The notes under the pieces were generated by a model. That model saw only the letters and a program-made list of their open reading frames with translations. It was not told the DNA's origin and made no database searches. Made by a program: the position numbers and the translations under genes. 64,000 bases of DNA, from the NCBI GenBank assembly GCA_949825065.1, contig OX463848.1, positions 43,576,393 to 43,640,392 on the forward strand, in the 5' to 3' direction. This document shows, one piece after another, positions 52,690-63,549 of this stretch (its first letter is position 1; every line of letters begins with the position of its first letter). The DNA comes from Odontocerum albicorne (Eukaryota; Arthropoda; Insecta; Trichoptera; Odontoceridae).

Positions 52690-53004
52690 GAATAATTTAT
52701 TTGTATTTATTTCATGAACAATATACTCGTAAATAATGTAAATAAAGGTGAGACATCGTCAATCAAAGCAAAAAGGAAGGTATGATGGACAAGAAAGGAA
52801 AATCGGGAATGAAACGCATTATATTATTGCTGACTAGAAATTAAAAGTTTTTCAGCCGCTTTTTGAAACGTGTCCATCACGGAATGAGTCTTAAATAAGT
52901 TGGCAACTAGTTCCAAAGTCTTACTGCGCGGACAGTAAAGAATGACGTTAAAAAATAGCGATGAACTGAGAAGCCATTAAATAAATGCTTTGCTTGAGCG
53001 TAGC
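52690..53004 (-). mobile_element. LINE family C copy feeding the 68-bp array
   Basis: 3' UTR and C-terminal region of family C (GGACAAGAAAGGAAAATCGG, AATGAAACGCATTATATTAT, AAAGTTTTTCAGCCGC, TTGAGCGTAGCGCTAAT). It runs directly into the array at 53005. Confidence 0.75.
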
Positions 53005-54170
53005 GCTAATCTATGATCGGAAAGTCGTTGAATATTTCGGAGAGATGACAGTTTAGAGCAGCTGACGGTAGTGCTAATCTATGATCGGAAAATCGTTGAA
53101 TATTTCGGAGAGATGACAGTTTAGAGCAGCTAGCGGTTGCGCTAATCCATGATCGGAAAGTCGTTGAATATTTTGGAGAGATGACAGTTTAGAGCAGCTG
53201 ACGGTAGTGCTAATCTATGATCGGAAAATCGTTGAATATTTCGGAGAGATGACAGTTTAGAGCAGCTAGCGGTAGTGCTAATCTATGATCGGAAAATCGT
53301 TGAATATTTCGGAGAGATGACAGTTTAGAGCAGCTAGCGGTAGTGCTAATCTATGATCGGAAAATCGTTGAATATTTCGGAGAGATGACAGTTTAGAGCA
53401 GCTAGCGGTAGTGCTAATCTATGATCGGAAAATCGTTGAATATTTCGGAGAGATGACAGTTTAGAGCAGCTAGCGGTAGTGCTAATCTATGATCGGAAAA
53501 TCGTTGAATATTTCGGAGAGATGACAGTTTAGAGCAGCTAGCGGTAGTGCTAATCTATGATCGGAAAATCGTTGAATATTTCGGAGAGATGACAGTTTAG
53601 AGCAGCTAGCGGTAGTGCTAATCTATGATCGGAAAATCGTTGAATATTTCGGAGAGATGACAGTTTAGAGCAGCTAGCGGTAGTGCTAATCTATGATCGG
53701 AAAATCGTTGAATATTTCGGAGAGATGACAGTTTAGAGCAGCTAGCGGTAGTGCTAATCTATGATCGGAAAATCGTTGAATATTTCGGAGAGATGACAGT
53801 TTAGAGCAGCTAGCGGTAGTGCTAATCTATGATCGGAAAATCGTTGAATATTTCGGAGAGATGACAGTTTAGAGCAGCTAGCGGTAGTGCTAATCTATGA
53901 TCGGAAAATCGTTGAATATTTCGGAGAGATGACAGTTTAGAGCAGCTAGCGGTAGTGCTAATCTATGATCGGAAAATCGTTAAATATTTCGGAGAGATGA
54001 CAGTTTAGAGCAGCTAGCGGTAGTGCTAATCTATGATCGGAAAATCGTTGAATATTTCGGAGAGGTGACAATTTAGAGCAGCTGACGGTAGTGCTAATCT
54101 ATGATCGGAAAATCGTTGAATATTTCGGAGAGATGACAGTTTAGAGCAGCTAGCAGTTGCGCTAATCTTT
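53005..54170. repeat. 68-bp satellite, 17 copies, derived from LINE coding sequence
   Basis: GCTAATCTATGATCGGAAAA starts every 68 bp from 53005 to 54161. The unit equals the LINE family C segment that encodes SYLAENFQRLSNHGLALRS (compare 3640-3720 and 32880-32950), read on the minus strand as RNIQRFSDHRLAL. Central units are virtually identical; the first two and last two differ (GCTGACGG against GCTAGCGG; CCATGATCGG). 68 is not a multiple of three, so no protein is encoded. Confidence 0.95.
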
Positions 54171-54379
54171 TTTAATTTTAAAACATTAATTTCTGTAATT
54201 AAAGACCAAATTCATAAGCTGGCCTCTTCCTCGATACCGTCTTGACGTTGACCTTTGGGACACCCTGTATATGTTATAATAAACTCATCCTGAGTATCGC
54301 ACATATGATACATTCCCCCGGCCGAGATACACCCTGATAACACCCCCCCCGGCCGAGATACACCCCACTAATGTAGGAC
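54171..54379. other. Terminal fragment of a DNA transposon and a short repeat
   Basis: TTTGGGACACCCTGTATA near 54250 resembles a Tc1/mariner terminal end. CCCCGGCCGAGATACACCC occurs twice (about 54317 and 54347). Confidence 0.4.
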
Positions 54380-54515
54380 GAGCTCGACCGCAAGGACATC
54401 GGACTGGTATATTTTTTTTCAAACCTGGGGTCCAGCGGAAATTGAACCCGCAATCTCAGGGCTGGGAGACAGACGTCTTACCAACTTGGTCACGGAGATC
54501 GTTCTGTATGTTGGA
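54380..54515 (-). mobile_element. SINE head
   Basis: Minus strand: AACGATCTCCGTGACCAAGT, TGGTAAGACGTCTGTCTCCC, B box GCGGGTTCAATTTCC, then AAACCTGGGGTCC-complement and an A run. Same head family as 6404-6632; no LINE-type tail. Confidence 0.6.
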
Positions 54516-54690
54516 AATATCTCATATAACCAAACAGATAAATGTTCATGATGCCTTAATATCTCATCTAACCAAACAGATAAATGTGCATGATGCCTTA
54601 ATATCTTATCTAACCAAACAGATAAATGTTCATGATGCCTTAATATCTCGTCTACACAAACAGATAAATGTTCATGATGCCTTAAACGAA
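54515..54690. repeat. 42-bp minisatellite, four copies
   Basis: AATATCTCATCTAACCAAAC, AGATAAATGTTCATGATGCC, TT repeated four times with few changes. Because 42 is a multiple of three, a frame stays open (plus 54442-54711, minus 54419-54709); this reflects the period, not coding. Confidence 0.95.
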
Positions 54691-54699
54691 AACCAGACC

Positions 54700-55499
54700 A
54701 CTTTTTCATAAAACAATGGGAATTGTGCCTGCATCAATGGGTCAGGAGGCACTTTTCCTAATGATTACATTAAAATAAATGCAAAAAGATATTTAGATAT
54801 AGACGAAAAAGGGAAAGTATGTAACAATATGAAAAATTGGCGCTATGTTCTCTTTACAAGGCTCGACAGGGAAATACTGTGTATATATTTATATAATCGT
54901 TTATAATATCTCCCATGAGAGACACTGCGGTTATTCTTTTAATCCGTTCTTTGGATAGAAAGCTGAAGAGGTCTTCAACATTCGGGCGAGAGGGAGGTGG
55001 GCCTACATTGGGAAGGGTGGTGCGGTGCGACCACTCTTCCGTTTCTTTCGGTTCTCCTTTATTCATCTCCCGCCATTAGCCTTTTAGCGAGCGCCACTGG
55101 GAATATTACACTCGGCACTAACTACTTTTCAAAGGCTCTCTACCTTTTATTGCAACTCTTTTCATACAAATGGCAAAAGGGTTCGTTCCAGACTGGCGGA
55201 GTGGCCGGTCCGGCTGAGAAACATTTTTATTTAAAGGAATAGAAAATAGAAGGAAGGATAGTGATTCAATGGGAGGCGTGGGTGGCACAACGCGGAGATT
55301 CTAAAAGGGAAACAAACATTTAGAGATATAGTGCTATTTCTACGCGGTATTTTCAATGGACGGGAAATTAAATTATCTGCCATACAAAAATATTAAAAGG
55401 ATAATTTATTTGGCCCTATTTAGGGAAATCTAACAGTGATTCGATCCTTATTATTTTTGATAAATTAAATTTTCTACAAAATTAAAATGTATACACGTT
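54700..55499. other. No gene recognised
   Basis: 54960-55210 is GC-richer (GGCGAGAGGGAGGTGGGCC) with no domain or splice-bounded frame I can support. Confidence 0.35.
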
Positions 55500-55770
55500 G
55501 CATTTAAGGCTTAGAAGGTGGTAGTTGCAGTCATCAGATTAGGCACTTCTCTACATCTTTCAAATATGACTTACCAAGGCGAGACAAACTACAAAGAAAT
55601 CTTTATCGATCTTTCAATAACAAGTCGAATGTGTTAATATCACAGAACGGAAGAGCCCAGAGGTACTCTGAAGCTCGACTTCCCTCGGTGAGTTTTCTGC
55701 GGTTTTCTCACTGAATATGTCTTCAATACATATGCAAATGCGGGGAAGCTCCAATTACACAGGCCGCAGT
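55500..55770 (-). mobile_element. LINE 3' fragment (family D), diverged
   Basis: ACTTACCAAGGCGAGACAAA, CTTTATCGATCTTTCAATAA, GAATGTGTTAATATCAC correspond to the 2640-2720 and 31350-31420 segments. Confidence 0.4.
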
Positions 55771-55842
55771 CGATACATTCCCATCCCTACACTCTACACC
55801 TACACCTGATCTTATAAATGTATGTATTTATTTCCCTGTTAA

Positions 55843-56105
55843 ATGTATATTGTTGTCGTCGCTGCTGTCTACGCTCTTCGGTCATCAGCCTACAGTTCCT
55901 CAGACGGTAGTGAAGAACGAGATAAAAAGCAAAAGAAAGTTCATGAAGCCTCGCCGCACGCTACGTCTTTGCGCCTTCTTCACCGTCCTCTCCAGCATCG
56001 TCACCTAATCTCTACCGTCTTCACCATCGTCGCTACACTGAGGCCCCCGGGAGGAGCGGAAGGGCGCCTAACCTGAACTGCGCCACCAGGGCCACTGACA
56101 TGAGC
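55843..56105. other. Unassigned GC-rich island
   Basis: GC-rich, CpG-containing stretch. A possible minus-strand 68-bp exon (acceptor CATCAACCATAG, donor CAG/GTTAGG) at about 56075-56142 is open in one frame but matches nothing; not called as a gene. Confidence 0.3.
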
Positions 56106-56384
56106 GTTCGAACGTCTTTGGATTTAGTCACCATGCCCAACTATGGTTGATGCGATTGAAGAACAGAGATATAGAGAGAGTTAAAATTATGGATAAACTC
56201 GTACACAAAATACTTAATATATTCCTCAATATACATAGATAAATAACACATTCACATATATGACACAACAGTGGAAAAGGTTTTCCCTCAATTCACTGAC
56301 AAAAGATCAACGGTGCAGTAAAATGCACATGGTTTAAAAAAAATTAATAAAAGCAAAATAACTCGAATCTTCTTCTTCTTCTTC

Positions 56385-56500
56385 TTCGATCTTTCAATAT
56401 ATGACAGTAACACATTTAGCTTTAGGTAAAGATTAGTGTATAGTTATATATAATCATATTTTAAAAAGGCCTCCCTAAAAGGGTTGTTTAAAAAAAACAT
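56385..56500 (-). mobile_element. LINE 3' fragment (family D)
   Basis: GATCTTTCAATATATGACAG, TAACACATTTAGCTTTAGG, as at 31390-31430. Preceded by a CTT microsatellite (56371-56388). Confidence 0.45.
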
Positions 56501-56548
56501 ATATGTGTATGATTCTATGGAAAACAATTCAACAATTTATTTTGATGA

Positions 56549-57370
56549 AACGGAAATACAGGTGGCCCTTGACTTTCGCACAATTCGCTATTTCGTACAT
56601 TTTAAAAAATTCCATTTTTTTTAGATTTTTGTCGATAATGCAAAAAAAGTTTGTTTCCATGCAGTCGCTCCCACTTTTTTGGAAGAACTATAATATATGA
56701 AATGCAATAAACAATATTGGAGACTCGTGGGCTGAAATAAAATAGTCAACAATGAAAGGTTCCTAGAAACAATTATGTCCATAAATTTTGTAAATTCTGA
56801 AGAAACTCTGGAAACTATCACAGATGAAATAGTTAGCCTAATGAATGAACTAAACTTGGACGTCAACAACGAAGATGTTAATATGAGTTGATTGAATCTC
56901 ACTCAGTACCTCTGTCAAATGAATACTTAATTGAGTAACAAGAATTCAATGAAATACACAATGAAAGTGAGGAAGAAGAAGCTGATAAAATCGTCAAAGA
57001 CTTTGACAATAAAAAATATGAATGAATCCTTCATGCAACTTGACATTTTTTTAACTTTCATGGAAAAATGTGATCCCAATGGAGAACGTATATCTCAAGT
57101 ACGTAGGGCGATTGAGAAAGACACAGCATGTTATACAATAGAACTCTTTATCAAGAAAAGAAAAAAAGGGTGGTATTCAACTAACTCTTGACAAGTTTAT
57201 AAAGAAACCATCTTAAAGCACTTAAATACACCTCGTTAACTTAATTATGTATATTAATAAATTAATATTTTTAATATATTATTGATAAATAAATATTTTA
57301 AAATATAATTTTTGATGTTTTTTTTACATCCCTCTACTTTCGAACATTCGCACACACTTTCAGGAACCAA
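56549..57370 (+). mobile_element. Tigger-like deletion derivative
   Basis: Left end CAGGTGGCCCTTGACTTTCG; right end near CACACTTTCAGGAACC is only loosely complementary, so the exact borders are uncertain. Interior: a transposase C-terminus only. Truncated by deletion of the DNA-binding and catalytic parts. Confidence 0.55.
56740..57230 (+). pseudogene. Tigger/pogo transposase C-terminus
   Basis: Plus strand in two frames: VNSEETLETITDEIVSLMNE, LNLDVNNEDV, then MNESFMQLDIFLTFMEKCDP, NGERISQVRRAIEKDTACY, KKRKKG and a decayed LDKFIKK end. The F..xxE..D PNxERxxxVxRxIxxDxxCY pattern is that of the jerky/Tigger C-terminal tail. Confidence 0.7.
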
Positions 57371-57539
57371 TTATGTGTTAAAATACTGGTTAAACTTTCA
57401 ATGTAATGCCAAACTCAAAACAATTAAACACTCTTTTCTCAATCAATTCAGTCATCATCTTCATTAACTCGAAGGTTCTTGAACTAAATTTGTCCACATC
57501 CGAGTCAGTTACCGCACTGTACTCTCGGCAAATTCTTAC

Positions 57540-57780
57540 GACTGAGTAACAGAAGCTGATGTTACTCGTATTTATAAATGTAGCTACACTGGACAGAGTT
57601 CTGGTCTTATAAGAATACGAGAAAGTCTACTTAAATCAATACGTTCGAGGATGGAATCCACAACACCATTCAAGACTTTATAAAGAAATACAAGAGATAA
57701 AAATAAGCATATGAGTCTCAAGGGACTGAAGATCGAAAATAGACAATTAATCAGTGTACAGCCCAAAAACACTTAGCAAC
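57540..57780 (-). pseudogene. Jockey/CR1-like reverse transcriptase C-terminal fragment
   Basis: Minus strand: SLVFLYKVLNGVVDS, ERIDLSRLSRILIRPELCPV. The LxFLYKxLNGxxDSPxLLxxIxxxVPxRxxR pattern is the LINE C-terminal region. Short. Confidence 0.5.
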
Positions 57781-57879
57781 TCCTTCCATTGACAGAGACA
57801 TCTCAAAAATCGTCGCTGGACCTCGTCAACTAAACCAACGTTCAACCTTTAGTTATCTTATTATTCTTCTCAGTGTCAT

Positions 57880-58640
57880 GTCAGGCCCCCCCAACGTTGA
57901 ATATCACCTTAGAGTAGGTATCTTTGTCCCCTGCAGCCCAAAAAAGATCTCCAACGCCCCTTATGCCAGTCCAATCACGTATATTACAGAGCCAGGAGAT
58001 TTGCCTCCTGCCAACACCTCTTCGGCCTTCTATTTTGCATTGGATGATCAGGTGCAGTAATTTGTACTTTGCTCCTCTAAGTACCTGACCCAAGTAGGAC
58101 ACTTTTCGGATTTAAATATTAGTCAACAACTCTCTATCAACTTTGGCTCTTTGAAGAACCCTTGTGTTGCTGACCATATCCGTCCAGCGTATTCATAGCA
58201 TTCTCCGGTGCATTCACATTTCGAATGTTTCCAGTCGGTTCATACTACTTACTTTGAGGATCCATGATTGCACTCCATGCAATAACACTGACCAAACGTA
58301 GCATTGGACAAACCATTGTCGAAGTTTCAAGTTTAGCTTATCATCACGGAATACGCTTCTCATTTTATTAAAAGCCGCACGAGATGATTCAATTCTGCAC
58401 TTGACTTCGGTTTCTGGGTTGATGTCTTCCACTAGGATACTTCCGAGGTATTTAAATGTTTCTACTCTCTCTATATCAGCACCGTTCAATGTAAGACGTG
58501 CTCCTGCGTGATCCTGCCGGGCAAACACTATGAACTTAGTTTTACTCACGTTCATGTTCAGCCCCAGCCTCACACCGGTTTCATTACTTATATCTACGAG
58601 TATAAGCGTTTGAAGGTCGTCAATACGGTCATAGTTCAAT
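57880..58640 (-). pseudogene. RTE-like LINE, post-catalytic region
   Basis: Minus strand: DDLQTLILVDISNETGVRLG, LNMNVSKTKFIVFARQDHAG, IERVETFKYLGSILVEDINP, ETEVKCRIESSRAAFNKMRS, WFVQCYVWSVLLHGVQSWIL, RLETFEM (58214-58639). Then, after a frameshift, YLGQVLRGAKYKLLHLI, EGRRGVGRRQISWLCNIRDW, TGIRGVGDLF (57881-58102). It starts two residues after where the YADD motif should be, so the catalytic core is just cut off. Its 5' end abuts the 51-bp minisatellite. Confidence 0.85.
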
Positions 58641-58946
58641 ATTTAGTTATAGTTCCATATAACAGAAGCATACGATATTATTGATGATGACATTTAGTTA
58701 TAGCTCCATATAACAGAAGCATACGATATCATTGATGATGACATTTAGTTATAGTTCCATATAACAGAAGCATACGATATAATTGATGATGACATTTAGT
58801 TATAGTTCCATATAACAGAAGCATACGATATCATTGATGATGACATTTAGTTATAGTTCCATATAACAGAAGCATACAATACCATTGATGATGACATTTA
58901 GTTATAGTTCCATATAACAGAAGCATACAATACCATTGATGATGAC
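58641..58946. repeat. 51-bp minisatellite, six copies
   Basis: ATTTAGTTATAGTTCCATAT, AACAGAAGCATACGATATCA, TTGATGATGAC starts at 58641, 58692, 58743, 58794, 58845 and 58896, exactly 51 bp apart. Confidence 0.97.
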
Positions 58947-60028
58947 ATTTACTTAAATTGTCTTGTGATTTCCGTTACGAATCCCATCAATTTTAAGAAC
59001 TTCTTTACTATCTTATGGTATTCAAATGCAAGACGAGTCATTCAATAAAGTTGGAGTGTACCATAAGAATAAAAGTATAAATAACTAATAAGATTTTTGT
59101 CTCCTTCAATCCTTATTTTATTATTATTAATTATTTTGGTATGTTTGCGTGCGCATGTATACCTCTGTACCATTGTGAGGCTTGCTCGTGGTGACCACAG
59201 CCATATGAATGTATCGCTTTGCGGTTCCTCTCGAATGCCTACCGCGCTATGTGGATTATATCTGCAGGTTGCAGGGTGTAGGTTGCAGGGTGCATGTTGC
59301 AGGCTGCTGGGCGCCAGAGCACATTATGGCTGATGCATGCCTAGTTCTGCCCGCGCATATATTACATCCTCCCAAATTCCTTATACAGGGCGACTGGCAC
59401 AATTTTCGAAATATTTAAAGCTTAACACAGAACGACATGCTTCAAGTTCCCAAAATTATTCGTAACAATAATGAATAATTTGCCTGCTCAGTATCTCACT
59501 GTAGAATTATTTAGGGAGTATCGAGTTCTTTACGTAGCCAACTGACACTTCAAATCCATTATCTGGCTCTATCATCAAGAAAAAAATTAAATGCAAACTC
59601 AGAAAAGACACATGACATGCATGGCGACTTTTCAAATATTCACCATCCCTTAAGTGAAAACATATTTTGCAAAAAGTCAATACGTCTATCATGACATACT
59701 CGTATAATGAGATACCGAATTCAATAAAGGCCAAAAGGTGCGAAAATTTCGGACAGTGGATCGGAGCGTGGGAAGTTTGAATGATTTAACTTGCAGCAGG
59801 GGTAAGTTGTATTTAAAAATTGTGTGGTCTCTAGGATGTAGTATGTTTTTAATGATTGTATGCAGGACATTGCGACAAACACTTTTGATTTATTTAAAAT
59901 GATAATTACACTAAGAGCTGACTCACGTAGTAAATACTTATAATTTGGTCTTTAAATAAGGTATATTGAATAATTAATTAACAAACGGTAAAAAGCAGCA
60001 ACTCATTTTTCTATTTTTATATCAGTAA
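58947..60028. other. No gene recognised; short 14-bp repeat
   Basis: GCAGGTTGCAGGGTGTAGG-type units repeat about three times at 59265-59312. 59130-59400 is GC-richer than its surroundings but has no supported frame. Confidence 0.4.
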
Positions 60029-60640
60029 GATACAAGCACGATCATATAACTTCATACCAGAAGGAATTGAACTGGTTGAATATTAGAAATAGACGCCAAA
60101 TTCACATACTGTCTCTATTGTATAATACCCTTAACTGTCCCGCCACCCTCTCTTATCCCGTCGAAAATGTTCAACGTCTTTCCAATCATGGATTAGCGCT
60201 ACGCTCAAACAGAGATTGTTTATTGGCCTTTCCAGTTCACTACTCCTCTTTTGTTACGTCGTCCTTTACGGTCCATGCAGTGAGACTCTGGAATCAGTTA
60301 CAAACCAATATAAGACTCGCTCCGTCCTTAGCATGCTTTAAGACGCGACTGAAAAACTCTTTATTTCTAGTCAGTAAAATAACGAGTTTCATTCCTGATT
60401 TTTCTTTTCCTTTCCTTTTGATTAATGATATCTCACTTTATATGAAAATAATGTTCGGGTGATTGTCCGTCTTTGTTGGATTCGTGAGCATATGCTCACG
60501 TATATGTTTATGGATTTCGTGGGGATGTATAGTCATTTGAATGATTTATGCGACAACGTAACTTGCTTCATTTACTTTTGTCTAGTTGATTGGAAGATAT
60601 TGCCGCCTGGCAATAAGCCCGCCAGATTGTTTTAAATAAA
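60029..60640 (+). mobile_element. Jockey/CR1-like LINE (family C), plus-strand copy
   Basis: Codons from about 60029: KHDHITSYQKELNW-like, LNIRNRRQIHILSLLYNTLN, SYPVENVQRLSNHGLALRSN, SFTVHAVRLWNQLQTNIRLA, CFKTRLKNSLFLVSKIT, no stop for 130 codons. The 3' UTR includes CGTGAGCATATGCTCACG (18-bp palindrome) and ends GGCAATAAGCCCGCCAGATT, GTTTTAAATAAATAAATA. The best-preserved copy of the family's C-terminus; the catalytic part is absent. Confidence 0.85.
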
Positions 60641-60654
60641 TAAATACATGCCTA

Positions 60655-60775
60655 GTTTACTAGAGACACGACAAATGAAAAACAACAAACCCAGATCTAT
60701 ATATTGTAAATTGAGTATCCACTTTAAATTACCTCTTTTTACGTTATTGTTTATCTTGTTTTTCAAAAACTGTGT
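60655..60775 (+). mobile_element. LINE/SINE 3' end, family F
   Basis: GCCTAGTTTACTAGAGACAC, GACAAATGAAAAACAACAAA, CCCAGATCTAT match the 46225-46290 region. Confidence 0.6.
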
Positions 60776-61119
60776 TAACATACAATTACAAGTCATATAA
60801 ATAAATAAATATATTAAATGAAAGCTTAGTCATATAGTAAAGCTCGATTAATCCTTATCTATTTTGACGGTCCGATGCAATGCGGTGCGCCTGACCGAAC
60901 AACCAAATTAAATTATTTGACACTATCAGTTTTATTTCAAAAAGACTGGGTTTGAATCCCGAATCTGCTCATTAAACGGCGCTACCTACAAACATTGTCT
61001 TTATTATTAATGTTTAAATACTACACAACAAAGCGCCTTACATAATTAACAATATTACCTCAAATTCCAGTAAGAATTATCTTCAAATAATCGTCAATAA
61101 TAAAATTCTGAAAGTGAAA
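60776..61119. other. No gene; isolated B-box-like site
   Basis: GGGTTTGAATCCCG near 60949 resembles a tRNA/SINE B box, without a recognisable A box. Confidence 0.4.
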
Positions 61120-61265
61120 CCATTATTCTTCTTCATGTGTCATCTCTGGTTTCTCTGAAGTTTTCAAACAACTCTTGAGAAAATAACATTTTCTTTGGTG
61201 ATTCGAAACAGTTCCTCAACTGTATAGATACCTGTCCATCCACGAATTTTGTATAGCCATGACAA
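61120..61265 (-). pseudogene. RTE-like LINE extreme C-terminus
   Basis: Minus strand: WLYKIRGWTGIYTVEELFRI, TKENVIFSRVV. Same SWLxNIRxWTGxxxVxELF motif as at 57881-58102. Ends in a GAA-type tail at about 61131. Confidence 0.6.
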
Positions 61266-61287
61266 GCGCCTGGTATGTATTTTCTAC

Positions 61288-61325
61288 TCGCCATATTCTA
61301 CGGATTTCTCCTGTTACATAATGTG
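61288..61325 (+). repeat. Short copy of the 13715/62184 repeat
   Basis: CTACGGATTTCTCCTGTTAC A matches both longer copies around the ARFSPVTQR-encoding segment. Confidence 0.5.
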
Positions 61326-61735
61326 TGGAGCGAGGCGTGGACGATGACGGCAAGATCCGCAGAGATGCTAGACACATTTGAGAGGAGAGTGTTACGTAAA
61401 ATCCTGAGGCCCGTGAACGATGGCGAAACCTGGAGAATGAGATACAATGATGAGCTGTATAACATCTATAAAGCTCACAGGCTCTCCGTACATGCTAGAA
61501 TGAGCAGGCTGAGATGGCCTGGGCATGTGCAGAGAATGCCGTCATCACGGGTACCTAATAGGATCATTGAGGAACATCCGGGTGGAAGAAGAAAGGTCGG
61601 TAGACCTAGACTGCGCTGGCAGGATGAGGTGAAGAAGGACGCGGCCCAACTACTACAAGTGACCGATTGGAAGGTCGCGGCGGGAAACAGGAGGAGTTGG
61701 AGGCGAGGATTGATGGAGGTCAAGGCCTGATATGA
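61320..61735 (+). pseudogene. RTE-like LINE, C-terminal 135 codons
   Basis: EAWTMTARSAEMLDTFERRV, LRKILRPVNDGETWRMRYND, ELYNIYKAHRLSVHARMSRL, RWPGHVQRMPSSRVPNRIIE, GGRRKVGRPRLRWQDEVKKD, LLQVTDWKVAAGNRRSWRR. The frame is uninterrupted to a TGA near 61730. This is the standard RTE-type terminus (SExWT, FERRVLRKI, LRWxGHVQRM, GRPxxRWxDxV). A different family from A and B; among the youngest-looking LINE fragments here. Confidence 0.85.
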
Positions 61736-62183
61736 GCGTAGAGCCATCGAAGAAGGAGAAGACATAATGTGGGTCTGATTTTTTATCCACATAGAAGAAT
61801 GCTCTGGAGGATTCCTACCATTGTGCTATGTAGTGCCGATAATACATCCACTGAGTTAGTCAATTAATTTAACTTGTCTAAACCACGTGTCACAGAGTTT
61901 TTAGCCATCACATTACTTCTGTGGGGGTTTATTCTGCGTCAACCCTCGATTTCGCCCATCAATATAAATTTAAGGAAGAGGATTTTTTTCCTCTCAATAA
62001 ATAATCACATAGATATTTCATGATATTTATGAGTTCTCGTTCAACACCTGCTCAACGCAGTTCTTCAGTTACTTAAAGTTTTTCAAGGTTGCTTTAACTG
62101 CTCCGCGATTCTACAATAGAAGCACTAAGTTTATATGTCCCTAATAAATATAGCCGTGCAAGGAATCACCCTCTGTTCTACAT

Positions 62184-62400
62184 ACCAACTTACAGGACGA
62201 ATATCTCGGCTAAACACTCAGTCACGCGTGGTATAGAGATATTGAACCAACTGAATGACACTGTTGATATATTCTCGGTACCGCCTAGCAGTATGAGAAG
62301 AATCCTGGCTGATATTATTCCTAACGAATAAGCTAACGCTAGAAGCAGACCCTCTTTGTGTAACAGGAGAAAACCGTGCAAAGTGGGTAAAAAAATTCTT
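62184..62400 (-). repeat. Inverse copy of 13715-13932
   Basis: See 13715-13932. The upstream frame here extends further (62218-62466, MNTRILNNWNHSKFIVDSLE, then a reading common to both copies). No domain recognised. Confidence 0.75.
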
Positions 62401-62779
62401 AGTGTTCTCCAAAGAATCAACAATAAATTTCGAATGATTCCAATTATTAAGTATTCTTGTATTCATGGTAAATGTATCAACACCATAAAGACCCTACCTT
62501 AGAATAGACCCTACATATAACTTATAAAACATTGCTTAAGTTAAAAATTCAAATAATCATTGCGGAAAACTGATCACATCTTAAAAAATCCTGTAATTGC
62601 TAATTCAATTTAGCATCTTTATTCTCTACCTGTGTCTAAATCACAAATTGTGAAACTTACTTAATTTTAACAATTGACTTTCCCTAATAGCTACCCGGTC
62701 AGCTTTAAAGATGGACCATTATAAGATAAAAAGGCGTAAACAATACGTGATGCTTAAAACAACATTTATGTTTATTTAA

Positions 62780-63400
62780 CCTTTCCTTCCCTGTGTTGGG
62801 TATCTTCTACACGTTGCTTCTAATAACCATCAATATCTCTATAAATATAATAAATACAAGGTTAAGATTTTAGGTGTTCCTCCATAATATGTTTACGCAT
62901 TGATTTAAAAAATAATATTAATAATAATCAGAATTTATCGACTACATCGAGGTGTTTTGTAAAGATCGAAAACAAATTCACATTTAAACGCTGCGAGTGC
63001 CTCGTCTTGACGATAGGTGAATAGTATGCGGGAAGCGCGACACTATATTCGCATCTCACTCTTGCATACTAGACTGAATTGCGAGGAGCTGAATTGTCTC
63101 AACGTCGCAAGCATAAACGTAAGCGCCGGGGTATGCGACTGACGTTCCGCGCCACTAGTAGCTTCTAGGCTTGCAAATAGGTTAGACGTACGCCCGTTCC
63201 GTGAGCGTTGCCATATGGTTTTTTAATGTTTTCAGCAAATAAATCTCAATTATTATAATTTTTACCTTCAATTATAATTAATTAAGGGGATTATCTATGA
63301 ATGTTCTTATTTTTCCGATTTAAAATCGCTAATTTTTTATTGCGTACTCACTACCCAACATCGGAGCACGCGTATTATTTTTATCACCGTAAGGGAAGGG
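62780..63400. mobile_element. piggyBac-type MITE, copy C
   Basis: TTAA at 62776-62779 on the left; TCAA at 63401-63404, a mutated TTAA, on the right. Termini CCTTTCCTTCCCTGTG and (inverted) CCCTTCCCTTACGGTG. Nearly identical to copy B but lacking a short stretch near its right third and with CCATATGG inserted near 63215. Confidence 0.9.
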
Positions 63401-63503
63401 TCAAAAGATAAAATGTTATCCCAAACATACTTAAAAAAAAGGCTTACTAAAGCTTGTTTTTTTTTACAAAGAATGTTAATAACGTACAACTGATTATAAT
63501 CAA

Positions 63504-63539
63504 TGTAAAATTAATACTTTAGAGAGTATTAATTTTACA
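63504..63539. repeat. 15-bp foldback at a LINE border
   Basis: TGTAAAATTAATACT, spacer TTAGAG, AGTATTAATTTTACA. Confidence 0.9.
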
Positions 63540-63549
63540 GTGTTATAAC

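Noticed and set aside
54419..54711. Frames of about 90 codons on both strands with a 14-residue repeat
   Set aside because: The 42-bp period keeps any frame open; the start lies in a SINE.
56075..56142. Possible 68-bp minus-strand exon (acceptor CATCAACCATAG, donor CAG/GTTAGG)
   Set aside because: Open in one frame but weak polypyrimidine tract, no match to an Ig or other domain, and too short to judge.
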